Source of the DNA: Anticarsia gemmatalis
Taxonomy: Eukaryota; Arthropoda; Insecta; Lepidoptera; Erebidae
Direction of reading: 5' to 3'
Assembly (NCBI RefSeq): GCF_050436995.1
Contig: NC_134746.1
Coordinates: 10,104,501-10,168,500 of the forward strand
DNA: 64,000 bases
Below, in pieces: positions 13,844 to 27,900 of this stretch (position 1 is its first letter; each line of letters opens with the position of its first letter). Under the pieces are notes generated by a model that saw nothing but the letters and a program-made list of their open reading frames with translations, searched no databases and was not told where the DNA came from. The position numbers were made by a program, and so were the translations under genes.

Positions 13844-16800
13844 AATTATTAATAAGTACTAAGTACATATTAAGTCAAAATAAAACACCATTAGATAATG
13901 CTTTTAAACATTGACGTCACTCGACTTCCCAGAGTCTTAGAGCTAGTAATTAATCTGAGCACCGTCCACTGTCCTTTTCTCAGTGCGCTCTATTTTTAGT
14001 CTAAATAAAATAGTGATACAACTTGCACAGCACACTACGTAACTACGATACGATTTCCGCTATCGATTCGCGTCCTACGCTGTGATTTATAGAATATAAT
14101 GATTTATAGCTTAGCCCAACGTATATTATGGTCCATTATGTCCGCGCGTAAATAAATGACCTATTGCGACATCTTCATATAACGTAGCATCAAGCTCTTG
14201 CAAGAGAGTTTCCCTGGGAATGAATTCAGAGCAGTATAATTTGCATGAATAATGAATTGTAGGCGTTCGCGCTAATGACTGCTACCATTGTATAATGTTC
14301 TACTAAATTGATATAATTGCTACAATTTATTTTACATACAAACTTAGAATGCCTCTAGATATTAAAATGTAACGTAACATTTTGAACAATATAGATAACC
14401 AATTTCTCCAGATAGGTATCTTTCTCATGGGTAATTTTGATAGGCCTAAAATATAATATTTTGATTACGCAATGGTAACGGTTCTGTGGTTTTATGGTAT
14501 TCGTTGCATTCGCCGAGCATGCGGTCGGAATAACTTGCGAAAGCCAAGAGGAAAGTTTCGCAAGTGCTTTAGTTTCATGCGTCTGGCGCCGGCGGTAATC
14601 ATTGTCAGAAATGTCTTGGGACGGACACATTGTTGCAATCTTTTATGTTCTTCGCAATTGCATGACATTCTTTATGCACCTACTTACCCAGTGAAAGGAT
14701 TCAGTTTTACTTAAGTCAAATTAAAATAATAATATTTACATACATCTTGCTTTTTATTTGAAAAACTGTAACACCCATACAAGCATCCTTCATGGACTCC
14801 GCATTTAAATCAAAGTATTTAAACAGAAATTATCACAGTGGTTTATAAATTAATGTTCAGATTATAACAATACCACATAATATGTGTAATAGGGAAATAA
14901 CAGTAAATTAGCAATAACATACATAAATAGGAAATAATTGCGGAAAATAATTTTGTTATTATTTCCAGGAATAATCATTATAAAGCTAAATTGTCATTCC
15001 AAATCGCAGTGGAATTAATTAATTGTATCTGTAATAACTAACAAGCGGATCACCTTTACAACAATTTTCCTGTAAGCTTTCGATGTACCTAATATGCAAT
15101 CTAAATCATCATACTCTCTCATAATGAGTACAAAAAAGGATATTATGCGTTGATTCTTCCATCACACAAGTAACGAGCAAATTGCTTAGATAACTTGCGT
15201 GTTGTATAATTTGCGAGGACCGCGTGAGAAAAATGTTCCCGACGCCATGTTGGAACGTTTTATTTTCGTATCCATAATTCACACACTAAGATCACCGCGT
15301 GTTACAGATGAGATGATTAAGTATTTATTTTTAGTTTGTTTTGTTATGAAACTCTCTCTTGCTTATGTTGTTACAAACTTACAGTAAGCTTTCAGGGTTT
15401 ACTTTGTGTAAATTGTTCTTGATAGATAAGTTTGTAACAACATTTAAATTAGCTAGAAGATTAGTATAACAATAAGTACCTACCAAATTTTAGCATTTTA
15501 AGCTTTTATTGAAATAATAGAGTTGAAAGACCGAAGGACATCCATAGTAGTAGAGTTAGTAGCAAGGCGGCTGCGCCTGCGCTGCCTTGAATCATGATTG
15601 TCCGCGCACGCGTTAGTCACGCCGCCACGCCACCAACCGGCCGCTTTCAGTGAAGGCTCATATTTCCACTCTTCATCTTTTACCTTTATTTATTACATTG
15701 TTTTATGTAAAAAATAAAGCTAAAAGATTCGGTTTTGAACATTTTTGCGGAGTTAAGAGTTTAAAACCAAAGCCTATCTCACGGTCTTCTCTGCGTTTGT
15801 GATACGGTTAACTATAAGTAAACATAAAAGAAACCAGTCTCCTAGACAAAGTAGACGGACGATACTAAGTAAACATATCCTATCGGAATGATAGAAAACG
15901 TTATCTATAACTTTATCTTGTAACACGCCGAAGTGTTGATTGTGAAATTAGTTTGATTCTGGCAATTCTCTGCGTTAGTCCCTTATTCGACGTCGCCCGC
16001 CTGTCACTCAAATAAAATTATTGAAATACTTGGAATTATTAATTCTGTGAAGGGAGCGCGTGTTTATTTAGGTCCGCATCTCCGTAAAGCTTAACGAAAT
16101 CCTTTTGAGATGTAATATGTGAGGCATTTTACACATACACTAGGAACTACCTCTACTTCCTCCCTCCACTGGAATGTTGTACACCCCATACCGCCATGCC
16201 GCTGTGAACATACACATTTTCGTGACGAAGGTTTAATTACAAACTGATTAGTGTTTTGCATGGGTATGTTTCATACAACAAAGTTATGTCTATGATATAG
16301 TATTAATTCATATTTCTTTTGAGGTGATTATAATTTCATACAAAAAAAGCGGAGAAGGCGCTTATATAAGATGGTCATTTAGACTGCATAAAAGGTTAGA
16401 CTATTTTGCCATAGAATCGCAATACAATCTACAAGTGATGGTCGATATTCTCGTTTTGTTTTTCGTTTGAGCGTAGATAATGATCGCGATAGTAAACTTG
16501 TTTTATTCAGTAAGCTACTACATTCTGGTGCTTAACTATGTGCATTCGTTCCGCAAGCTTCGCTTTCGTCGTGCGATCACAAGCTCAGATCTCATTCGCT
16601 CCTCGCCTCTGTATTCACGACATCCGGTATTTTATTTTGCGTTTCTTTGAACGCGGTACAACGAACTTGCTCCAGGCTCGTATGAAGAACAATTATGGCC
16701 ATGTTATTCAGATTTTATTCGCATAAACCAAGATTTAACTTTTTTGCACGCAGTCGCAGTATGACGCAAGGTTTTTGTTTGTAAACTATTTCGGTCTAAT

Positions 16801-17763
16801 TCTTTTGTTTACTCGGCTGTTGCCCCAAATGTCGTGTTTCGCAGTTTGAGTTATTCCGGGTTTAGATTGCTTGAAGTAAGCGCAGTTTAAACTTGCAACC
16901 ATTAACACGATGTCGTGACTATGATTACGCAAATTACCTAGTCATGATGATGCCTGGGACCTACTTAAGGCCAGGGACTTACCGCTTCAAAATATATTTT
17001 ACTTTGTATTTCAGACATACAAATATTGTGTTTCAACTTTACAAATACGGAAGTCTATTTCGCCTGGAAAATGGTAATGAAACAACGAATTTAAAGTTAT
17101 TTACGAGTTTGCATAAATCATAGTCCTAACGCCCTTCAAAGTTCCGCGAGCTGTAATAAAATGTTCGGCACACACGCGCACCTTAATTAAATTAAACTGA
17201 TTCGTATGTCGTAAGCTAATTGCGGGTGTATGGCGGCTAGGGCGACTCTAAATATATTCGCACGACACCCACCGCCACCACTCCTCGCACACAAACGGCG
17301 AACACATATGTTGCTCTTAATATTATTCCTATTTTTGCTCACGCGTTAACGGCCATCCATACAACATGACACGTAATGGGGAATTGCGGCTCACATAAAA
17401 ACAGTACCTGTACACATCACCGTAATTAATGTGCATGGACATTTGTGTCCTCTACTTAGTAATTTTTTTCACTGTAACGTTCACTTGGCCTCTTTCTATT
17501 GATTTGATACGACATTTCCATTGGTTGCTGCTAATGCATAATCTTATCGCTCTTTGATAAAACAAAACAGTTCTGTTATTTCGATCAATAGTAATGGACC
17601 TACCTGTACCTCACCTGCTATGATTCACGTTTTTCAAGTGATGACCTGACTTGGTTAAATAATTTTGTTCATCGCTACATCCACAATAAACGTTAGACTC
17701 GAAGCAATAATGGCTGCATTAGTGACTCTGTTATACTCCAACACCTATTTGGTTATTTTGCAG
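13844..17763. other. Non-coding with GC-rich patch
   Basis: AT-rich except about 15558-15650, which is GC-rich with CpGs and could be a promoter, though no donor or coding frame supports that. A full CRE palindrome TGACGTCA occurs at 13912-13919. Nothing else recognised. Confidence 0.4.
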
Positions 17764-17968
17764 AACGAAGCTTGATATAATCTAAAGCTGTGAGTAATCA
17801 AAGTGTACACAGTGTTTCAATTAACAGTTGCAAAGTGTGAAATGAAAACTGAAAAAGGATTGCTAGGACAGAAACAGTGAAACGAATGGCGGCGGCGATG
17901 CGGCGAGTCCACTTTGTGGAGGCCAAAAGGCGTTAAACGCAGCGTGCATCCGCCGCGGCCGCACCGCC
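17764..17968 (+). other. Probable 5' UTR part of the first coding exon of the RasGAP gene
   Basis: A strong 3' splice site (pyrimidine-rich TATTTGGTTATTTTGCAG) ends at 17763, 205 nt before the ATG. This suggests the first coding exon begins at 17764 and is joined to an upstream non-coding exon that I cannot place with certainty. Inference from splice consensus only; a transcription start inside this stretch cannot be excluded. Confidence 0.45.
17886..17936 (+). promoter_or_regulatory. Upstream ORF (16 codons) in the RasGAP leader
   Basis: ATG at 17886 opens a 16-codon frame with a second in-frame ATG at codon 5 and a TAA at 17934-17936, 32 nt before the main ATG and in a different frame. A uORF this close normally lowers or conditions translation of the main frame. 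It is seen directly; the regulatory role is inferred. Confidence 0.5.
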
Positions 17969-18977
17969 ATGTCGAGTGCGCTGTCACCGAGCGCCTCGCC
18001 AGCCGCCGCCGGCGACGAGCAGGCGCGACGACGCTCCGTCTTCTACGTGCCATTGTTCGAAAGCTTCGACAACTATTTACCCTTGACGCCAGAAGAAAAA
18101 GAAGCTTTAATAACTGGACAAACTATAGAGAGCATCTCTACAAAAACTAAAAGGAGGAATGTGTCAGACCTCGGTAGATCGCGAATCCCATCTCGGGGTG
18201 ATTCATCCTTTACGGAAAGTGAAAGCGACATGAGCGCATTTAGTCCACGATATCGTCGGCCTTTGTCATCGACGGCGAGTTCAAACGAAGCTCTGACGAG
18301 ATTGGGGCATCGTGACCTGACGAGTCCAAGACTCGTCGCTCAGAGCGCACTCGTCAGGCCGAAACCGAGATTACGAAGTACGACCTCATGTGAGCCACGA
18401 TACGATCGAATATTTACCCCGATAGGTGGGTCTATTTCGTCGAATAAATTAAACAGTTCGAGCACAAATATTGTAAATAAAACAACATCGAAAGCGTCTA
18501 TTATGAACTCAAATTTGTCACTGATACCTGACTCTCCCAAGCTATTATCGCCTGCAAAAGAGAAATCGAAAACGCTGCCACAAAATCTTACTGTGCCATC
18601 GCCGATCAGAGGCAGCAGTAGCTCAACATCTATATTTAGAACACCACGTATAACTGTTACCCCTGATAGTCCTAATAAAAGCCCTGGGAGGATGTCAGGA
18701 CTGAACTTTATACGAAGATCACGAAGTACAAAGTTGTCAAGAAGCAACTCTTTATTACGAAGTATTACTGCGAGACACATACAGGAAGGGTTAGAGGAAC
18801 ACTTGGCTGTTGTGACGAACTTGACTGAAGACTACGATAACTTCGTGGATAACAATGGAGGGGAATCGGAAGTGATATGTGCTCTTATTAAGAAAAACGA
18901 GGCACAAATGGCTAACAGCCCTATGAGTATTCGTCGTGCGTATCTTGATGTAGACGACGATGTTGCTGTACATTCCG
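17969..18977 (+). CDS. raskol: RasGAP exon 1: N-terminal disordered region
   Basis: Encodes residues 1-336 plus one base (phase 1 donor CCG|GTAAGA). The start has a G at -3. The segment is rich in Ser, Arg, Thr and Pro, with many basic-Ser phosphorylation-like motifs (for example RRSRSTKLSRSNS) and acidic DDD near the end, and no recognisable fold. Reading through the donor adds 25 codons before a stop at 19052-19054, so intron 1 retention would give a 361-residue protein lacking all domains. Confidence 0.9.
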
Positions 18978-21900
18978 GTAAGATATTTTTTCTACGAAAT
19001 GATAGTCATTTGTGCCAATCTCAAATGAATTGTAATTTATCTCCCATCGAATGATTCAATCAGTTACCATAATTAAGTATAAATAGAAATAGGCCGTTGG
19101 ACTTTGTTGCGTAAAAAGAAGTATTGAGGCGTGCGCTTGTTTGACATTGATCGTCAAACAATAACCAACGCTGAATTAATACGATCCTTTCTAAAATAAA
19201 TTAGATACGATTACAACATTATGAGTCACTAACACACCATCCAAATTTTCTAAAACTCGTTGTGTGAAATAAGTTTTATAGTTCATGACAGGTGCAATGA
19301 CATATGGCAAATAAAATAATTTCATGATGTAGACACTTAACTCCCATGTAGTAGGTGCCTTGTACTTACAACAACAAATACTTGTATCGGATCGATCACT
19401 TCTCGATGTATTAAAGCACTTAGTGGACAAACAAGGCGGCGCGACGAGAGAGACGAAAGCATTGAAAGCCCTTTACAAACTGGTACCTATAATGGATGAG
19501 TCTCCGTTTTCAAACTACACTATACTCCAACTGTTCATAACGTCAGACAATGCCCACTAATTACACAGCAAAGATCTAATACTGAAGGCCTTTAACAAAC
19601 GATATATCATGTCTTAAAGTTGGCATTACGAAAAGTGGAAGTCATCATGTTATTTGAAGCCCATTATTACTAAGTGACTGTCGTTAGAAACTATAGTTTA
19701 TTCTTTACAGAAACGTATATAGGAAATTTACTCTTCACTGAAATTTGCCGAACAACAACGGTATTGACATAAGGAAGTATGATTAAACGATACTTAGAAC
19801 TTCATGAAATAAGGAATTCCCAGTTGTATGGGAAACCTAATAATAGATTTGCGAAGCTTTGCAAAACAATGCCGTGACTTTTGTTACACATAAATCACTG
19901 CTACTTTTCCTCAACTACAATATAAACGTAATACTTAGAGGTGCAAAAAGATTGCTTGGAATCCCATGGTAGTTTAGCGTGCGTTCCCCCTGTGTCATCA
20001 TCCTATTAATATTATGTCAAGGGATTCTACGAATGCACGAGATGGCATTTCGTGGCTTAGGCACATACATACCTGTGTTATGATTCTATATTTATCACAA
20101 GTTTACTTACGTATATGTGACTAGGTATTGCCACTAGGGAAAGGGATGAAAGGAGCTACTGACGCAGATCTGAAGGCTATATTTAGCGTTACTTACAAAT
20201 AGTTATTTATTAGTGTAGTATTGGAATTGGCTATCAAAAGACACGTGATTACTGTTTATAAAAAAGAGAAAATGTTTTATGGATTCAAATAGAGCAAACA
20301 TATTGTTTACTTTCAGCAGCTGTGAGCTACAACAAAAGATTTACCGTTACTGTTAAAAATTCGTCACGCATCTTTAACCCAGACAAGGTTTCGCTTTACA
20401 AAACCTAAGTCGGTCGCCTTCGAAACAATACTACTGTTTACTTTTTAAAATAAAAATGTTGTTAATGTGGCGTCGCTATCGTGTGTCGTTTAATCACATT
20501 GCACTTCCTCGTGGTCGGTTATCAGCGTCTTATCGAAGTACGCATAATGATTGCGCAGAGCATCGGCTCTTACGCGGCCCTTTTAAAATAATTGCCCTTA
20601 AATAGAACGAGCCTCACCGAGGCACGGGTCAAAGCGTTTTGAAGGTGATTTAAAAAGGTTGCACATTAAGATATCTTTAGTCGTTAGGCTGAAATTATAA
20701 ACGTGTATCGATCAAATTAGTAGAACTGTGAAATATAGGATGGTTGATGTGTTTTCCAATTAAGAATATGAATATAACATCGTCCAAAAACTTTGAGATT
20801 TCTGATCTTCACAGTTTATTTAGAGAGTAAGGATTACTAAAAATATATTTGCATCCATAAAATGTGTAAAAAATATATCTCAAACATTAACTATAACGAT
20901 TGGTTAGTAATATCGGCACCTGTTTCGTAGCCGATAGTAAACAGTAGCCGACTCATAACATAACGCAAAGAGTGCGGGCGAATAAACCGAAGCAATAACG
21001 ATAATGGGCTCCGAACATCTGTTGCTTCACACATCGAAGCGTTGACATAGTAGTGTTGCCTCAACGTTTTTTTTCCTATATAAATATTATTGACTAGCTG
21101 ACCCGCGTTGCACCGCTCGCACTTTCTTGTTTTTATTTAATTCCGAGCATTTTCAAATTTATTCACCTTTTACACCACTTGTGCTTGTGCCGTTCACGAG
21201 TTTTAGCGAGACTAACGAACAGTTTCTATGAAAGTAATTCCAAAACAAACAAAGCTAAGTTTTGTAGGCAATCAAAGTGCAACATAAGCCTCTATAAATA
21301 ACAATAAATATTCTTCATAAACATAATAACAGTCGTAAACGTTTCTGGTTAAGGCGGGTACAGACTGCTGCAACGCAACATGCAATGCAACACGAAACGA
21401 GCATTGCATCAGTGTAGACGCGGGGCGCGCACAACGTGCGCACGAACCCCGCATGTACCTACGCACATCTGTTTCCGAGATGCGCGCGAACGGATCGCTC
21501 AGTCTGCAAAAGAACACGCAAAGGAATGGATCGTCGTCTTGTTCCATGTTCGCGCGCGTCTAGCCGTACACACCACACAACCTGTCCACACTGACGCTCC
21601 GCGCATACTGCGCGCCTCTTTGTGTTCGGGGAAAAAACCGACAAATTTCGGGTCGCTACGCGCAAGAGTTGCAACAATCTGTTCGTGCGCGTAGTAGACG
21701 CGGTTCGTGCGCGCAAGGCGTCTACACTATGGGAATTCTGTTACTTTACATGATACATTGCAGCAATGTGGACGTCAAATTCTTGCATTGCATGTTGCAT
21801 TACATGTTACATTGCACCAATGTGTACCCGGCTTTACGACTCCTAAAGATATAATATTTCTTGTCGTATTTACTTTATGTTCAATCACCATTTTATGTTA

Positions 21901-24900
21901 GACTGGGCTTGGTTCTTGACACCTTGAATCACTAGACAAACACAGACAAAATAAATACGGATCGCGGACTTTTAATACATTTTTGGGACATGGGGCCCAT
22001 AATAATGTTGTTCAAAAGTTTTTTGTAGTACATTAGCAGGCGCATGCGCAGCGGTCACGGGCGGCGTGCGCGCAACTTCCGCCGGAAACCACGCCGTACT
22101 TGGCCACTGCTATGTGATTGATATCATATTACATATCTATCTATACAATGCATGTAATATGAACCTCGCGAACATTACAGCCGTATTATTGACAACACAG
22201 CCGTTTCAATCACGGCCATTTCTTGCAAGGCTGACGCTAAATCAGTGTCAATTGAGGTGTTCAATTAAACGGATATGAGGCAATATTTTAGTTACATTTT
22301 ACTGGACTGTATCGGTAATATTTTATACAGAAATCAATTTTAATACACTACATATTTTTATAGTTATTTTACAACAATTTGAAATCAAAATTGATTTAGT
22401 AATTTGACTTATAGACTGTAATTTCTTTTGCAGACACGTCATATGAGAAGGCATGTCGTCGCGGGTCGGCGCCAAGCACGCCGGTGCCAGGTGCGCAGGC
22501 GCAGCACAGCCCTTCGCGCCTGGCGTCGTTCTTCTTCTCCAAGAGGTCCTTCAGAAGCAACCCCCTCAAGAGGACCAAATCTGCGACAAAATTGGAGAGG
22601 GATAGAGTTCTGGCAACCGTCCCCACGCATCCACCCACACATGCCTTACGGACATCAAGGTGAGCTTTCAACTAATATGAAATATCATCGATTTAGTACG
22701 AGTTCAGTAGAACACATAGCTAGAAAAAGTGAATTATCTTTAGAAAATCTGCCACGTTCAAGTAAAAGTTCGCAAAAATTTCTAATTTATAATGTGAGTT
22801 TACACGCAGCATTGATAGGCATCAAAGTTTCATAGTAGGCATTTTACAGATTTACTACCTAAGCAATCAATTGTAATAGTTCAGCTTTAATAACAAATAT
22901 TATGCCTTATGGAGACAATTATTATTAATGTACTTCGTTTTATCGGAGTATAAAATATCACCATTCTCAAGAGATTACAAGGAAATACATTTCTCCGAAT
23001 AGTAACTTTTATGACAGAAATAAAAATATTATTCGTGCGCCAACATTCCTTCTCTCACCTCGTAACAGTATAATGAGGAAAATATCAATTTTGTTACTGG
23101 TCGAATGTGCTCGCAATAAAGGTAAAGCAAAAAATAATTGTACTGCAGACTCTACATCTACTTCAACATTTCTTCTTATGTAATTTTTATCTAAACATCC
23201 TAGATAATGATTATTTAATAATGAACACTGTAGGTATCTTATCTCTTTCTAATTATCTATTGTGAAACCAAACTCAACTAAATATAGCACGCGTGTTTGC
23301 TGTGTCATTACAATTTCAAAACATCGCAAACTAAAATGCGTGTGTTAAACTAGATTAGTCAGCAAATTGGATACTAAAATGTACATAAAACCAAAGGTGG
23401 GCTCGTCCGGCGCAAATTAGTCCGTGAAATAAAGTGTCAAGTGTACTTAGCTGTGTGTCGTGACTGTACAACGTTACCCAGCCGGTGTACGGTGTCGTAA
23501 TTTAATGTACAGGAGTGTCGCCCCGCCCCGTCTGCGGCTATTTACCGAATGTTCTTAATTACTACCCCCCAAGGCAAACACGACAACTTCATCGAGACCT
23601 AATTAAATATAGAAACTTGTTGCCAATTAACAACCGCCATGGAAGGACTCAACATTATACTAGGCATTCTTAGCATTTCTTGGTCAAGTGAGAATATTAT
23701 AGAACCTACTTTTAAGCTCTGCGAATAAACAAACTTACTTATTCATGGCAATAATCAATAAAATTATCTTGATCTACTTTTATTAAGTACATTTGGCTAA
23801 TTAATAAATATGCACGAAGGGGCAGATGTCTGGCCTCTACAAAGGATAACCCTCTGGCAGGGATATCGATGACAAGGTTAAACCGTTTGTCAGAATGTAC
23901 GGCTTCTAACCACTCAATACAAATAACATTGATATTCGCGTTAATCGCCACGATAAGACACCTGTACAAGACGACATATAGGTTCTATGTTAAGGTTATG
24001 GTATCTAAATGAATATATTATCTATTTTTTTAAAAAGAAGATGGTAATGTAAAAAGCGCAAGCGAAAAATATAATATTTGTACCGAATTCTTACAGAGCC
24101 TAAAATAAGCCTCGTAATTTCCAAGCAAACAATCTGTTTGACGAGCGCTAATTATAATCAAATTGGTTTGTTTCAGATCTCACGAAAGCCTTCTGTCGGC
24201 GCATTCACCCGCCGTCTCCACCATGGATTTGGGACCACCTAATCAAGTGCGTATTCATTTAAAATATACTTCCATAAATATACCCTATCTTTTGGTTGAA
24301 TATTAATTGCGCGCATATATTATGAAAGATAGCAGTGCTCAATATTATCTTGGTGGACTTCCGTTGATTTTTGTTTTGTAACTAAAATGTGTGCTGATAA
24401 CAAAACGTTATGAGTTAAGCATTCGTCAATCAATTACTCTACATAATCCCATTGCTAATGTAATTTGTCGTAAACAAAAAACACGTGATATCGATACATT
24501 AATGTGTCGTTAGACTCGTTAGCTACAGTAACTCGTATATAGTGTTATGTATTTTCTTCTTCTTACTTCTTCTTATCGTATGGTTAGTGGTCAACCTAGT
24601 GTTAAAGTTGTTCAAGCCGCCCGGTAGCCTTAAACGTGGCTTAACTATTGTTATCTGTTTATTGACTACAACCGGGACCAACTTTTTACGTGCGCTCCGG
24701 AGTACAGAGACGCCCAGTTCAGATACCACTAGGCGGTCACCCATCTATAGAATGACCGCGCCAAGGTTTGCTTACCCCCAGATCGTTTACCGACCGGTGA
24801 TCGCAACTGGCTATAGGCGCCTCGTAATGTATTTTGATGTTTTTATTTTCAGGTAGAAATTCGTTCTTTACACTCGTCTGTACTAGGCAGGCCGCACTGC

Positions 24901-27900
24901 TTCGCGCTCAGTGCCGAGAACAGAGCGCCGAGGTACTTCGCCTGCGCCTCGCGGAGGGAACGGGACCGCTGGATATACAGGTACTTCAAGATTAAATTTC
25001 AACAGTAGTACTATACTAACTGAATAAGGACTTATGATTTAACGCAGAATGAGAAAAGGGCATATAATTTTCATTGCTGTCGCTTCAAAGTGAATGTCGT
25101 GTTACTGTACTGTATTGTACATACAAATGTTTAGCGTAGTACAATTTATATCTATACTAATCTATACTAATATTATAAAGCTGAAGAGTTTGTTTGTTTG
25201 TTTGTTTGTTTGAACGCGCTAATCTCAGGAACTACTGATCCGATTTGAAAAATTCTTTAATTGTTAGATAGCCTATTTATTGAGCAAGGCTATAGGCTAT
25301 ATATCATCACGCTACGACCAATGAGAGCGGAGTAGCAATGAGAAATGTTACAAAAACGGGGAAAATTATGACCCATTCTCCTTATGTGACGCAAGCGAAG
25401 TTGCGCGGGTCAGCTAGTGATAGTAATAAGTTTGACCATGTTTACATGTCTAACAATGTATTTGGAATGATATGATGATATTTAGAGAGCTACTAATGAG
25501 TTATTAGTACAGTGATAACTGAGATGTCCACTTGAAACTGACCTATCAAGCGTTATCTTAGAAACATGTATTTTTGTTGTTAATGTCCCTTTAAGTTTAT
25601 CAATCCCTCATATCTATATTAACCCTAATTTATATTTATTATAATAACAATAACATACTGCCTTTATAGCGCGGTCGGTAGTATATCAGACTGTTGATCA
25701 TGAGGTCTCGGGTTCGATTCCCCGATCGGGCAAATTGCTATTGGTCTTTACAAATTTAATTTAGAATATTTCTCTTGAGTTAACTTGAGTTTGGTAACGT
25801 GCCCGGTATTTTGCAATGGGCTCGTACCTATACTTTAGACGTGGGTATATAACACCACCTACACCTTTGACAATAACAAGCGTGATATTATGTATGTATA
25901 TATGTATGATAAAAATGTGTATGTGTATGTTCCAGCTTGCGGCAAGCGGCGCGGCCGGACGAGCTGCGTACGCGCCGATGCGAGCGAACTGTCAAGCTAT
26001 GGCTGTTGGAAGCCAAAGCAATACCACCCAAAAAGAGATACTATTGCGAAATTTTACTCGACGAAACTTTATATGCAAGGTAAGAATTAAACCTCTTTGA
26101 TCACTACGTAGGAATTTTGATAAAGGCGTGAAAGAATATATGATGACTGCGTTTATTTATTTTTTGGGTTAGTAAGGGTTCGAGGCGAAAGGAATCTTTT
26201 AACTTTCATCACATTTAAGACTTGTACTCATGATATCGCGAGAATTACCTGCCTACATTCTTTTCAACCGAATCTAATGAAACAAGTTAATCAATTATTA
26301 TCATTCTTAAAGATTATAGTTTAATTACACTTGTCTCGCGTGTAGATTTTTTCCTATGCCTACGCGATTTATGCGTTAATTACCCGATTTGCTTTGCGCT
26401 AGAATTTCGTATATTTAGCAAATTTATTCATAGACTCTTACACACGCAAATTCAACATCAATAACTATTTCTTATTTTCTTTTGCTTCATTATTAATTTA
26501 TTACTTTTTACACTTCGATGCGTTATAAATGCTGATTTACGATAAGACCTATTTCAATAGTTTGTTTTAACGCATTTTTCAGTTATATCATAATCAAGCG
26601 TACTTCATTTGCTAAGTCATAGATCATAGACATTTCAGCCGCCACATAATTTAATAAAAAAACAGGATTTACTTTCATATTTACTACTCAATTTTAATTG
26701 GTAACGGAGTACGATTTCTGGATCGAATCAAAAACGAAACGAAACCCCTTTTCTCAATAAGGAATAGCTTATCAGATGAACCTTTAACACATGTTTTCCT
26801 ACATTTGTTGTGACATAATCTGTTAAATAAATTATTCCACACTTATCTGCTGTGAAACTGGCCATAAACGAGAGTTAGAGTAGTTTCTAGAGTTCAAAAC
26901 TACTAATAGCAGTAAACATTAACAGCCAACTATAATGAAATCTGTTTGTTTTCAGATCATCATCAAAATTAAAGACGGACCTGTGTTTCTGGGGCGAGGT
27001 GTACGAGTTCGGCAGCCTGCCCGCCGTGCACGCCATACACGTCAACGTGTACAGAGAGCCCGAGCGACGCTCGCGCAAGCGGGACAAACACGCACTAGTT
27101 GGTTAGTATTATCTATAGCTTTATTCTATGTGATGCTCCTGCAAAGGACTGTTATATTAGTAGGAGTCACACTAATGTTATAGTGAAATGATCAAAACAT
27201 TGTTCATGTACAAGCAAATATATCCACACTAATTTAATGCAATAGTAGAGTGACTAAAGCATTCTATTTTCGTAAATATGTCTTCCATGCTATATTAAGA
27301 TATACCTTCCTACAGTTAAGGTGCAGCGCAGACGGCACACTTTTTGTGTGCGTTCGAGTCTGCAGAATATCATGATAGACATTTAAAAAGAAAAATGTGG
27401 GATGAAGTGTGCTGTATTGTTTATTCCGCTCCTGTTTGGACATGTATGAGTCTAAAGAAAAAACAAGATACGGGAAGTTTAAGTTTTTAATAGACTTTAC
27501 CACATTAGTACACAGACTCGATCGCACAAAAAGTGTGCCGTCTGCGCTGCGCCTAAAGGTCATAAAAAGATAACTAACAAACGTATTACAGCTAGAGTAA
27601 TTTGGTTTATAAAAAAAAATGTTTAATCTTTGACTATACTTACCTTATTTTAAATATATCTACTATTATAGAAACTAAATGTATTCCTACTTTTATTTCC
27701 AGGTACAGTACGTATCCCGGTCGACGACGTATCGTCCCGATACCTCAACGAGCGATGGTACCCCCTGACGGAGATAGACAAGCAGTCGCCCGCGGCGCCG
27801 CCCGCCGCGCTGCGCATCAAGTGTCGCTTCCAGAGCGTTGATGTACTGCCCATTGACCACTACGCCAGGTTCCTTGACTATCTGAAACGGAATTATAGAA

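Larger units (their letters stand above)
18978..22433 (+). other. Intron 1 of the RasGAP gene
   Basis: A 3456-nt GT-AG intron. It contains an unassigned open frame (about 19325-19560), a Helitron end fragment (about 21094), an inverted-repeat element (21351-21835) and a GC-rich patch near 22040-22090. Confidence 0.85.

Noticed and set aside
18340..18780. 146-codon frame on the - strand
   Set aside because: It is the mirror of RasGAP exon 1; the + strand reading is tied by splice phase to family domains.
21380..21716. Overlapping frames of 85-104 codons on both strands
   Set aside because: Produced by the GC-rich interior of the inverted-repeat element, with no protein family signature.
24542..24856. 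104-codon frame with a membrane-like start in intron 3
   Set aside because: It falls within a dispersed lepidopteran repeat and runs into the exon 4 acceptor; the hydrophobic part is a CTT/TTC-rich repeat read in one frame.
25668..25735. tRNA gene
   Set aside because: The B box is perfect, but no complete acceptor stem can be formed and the sequence continues into a SINE body and tail.
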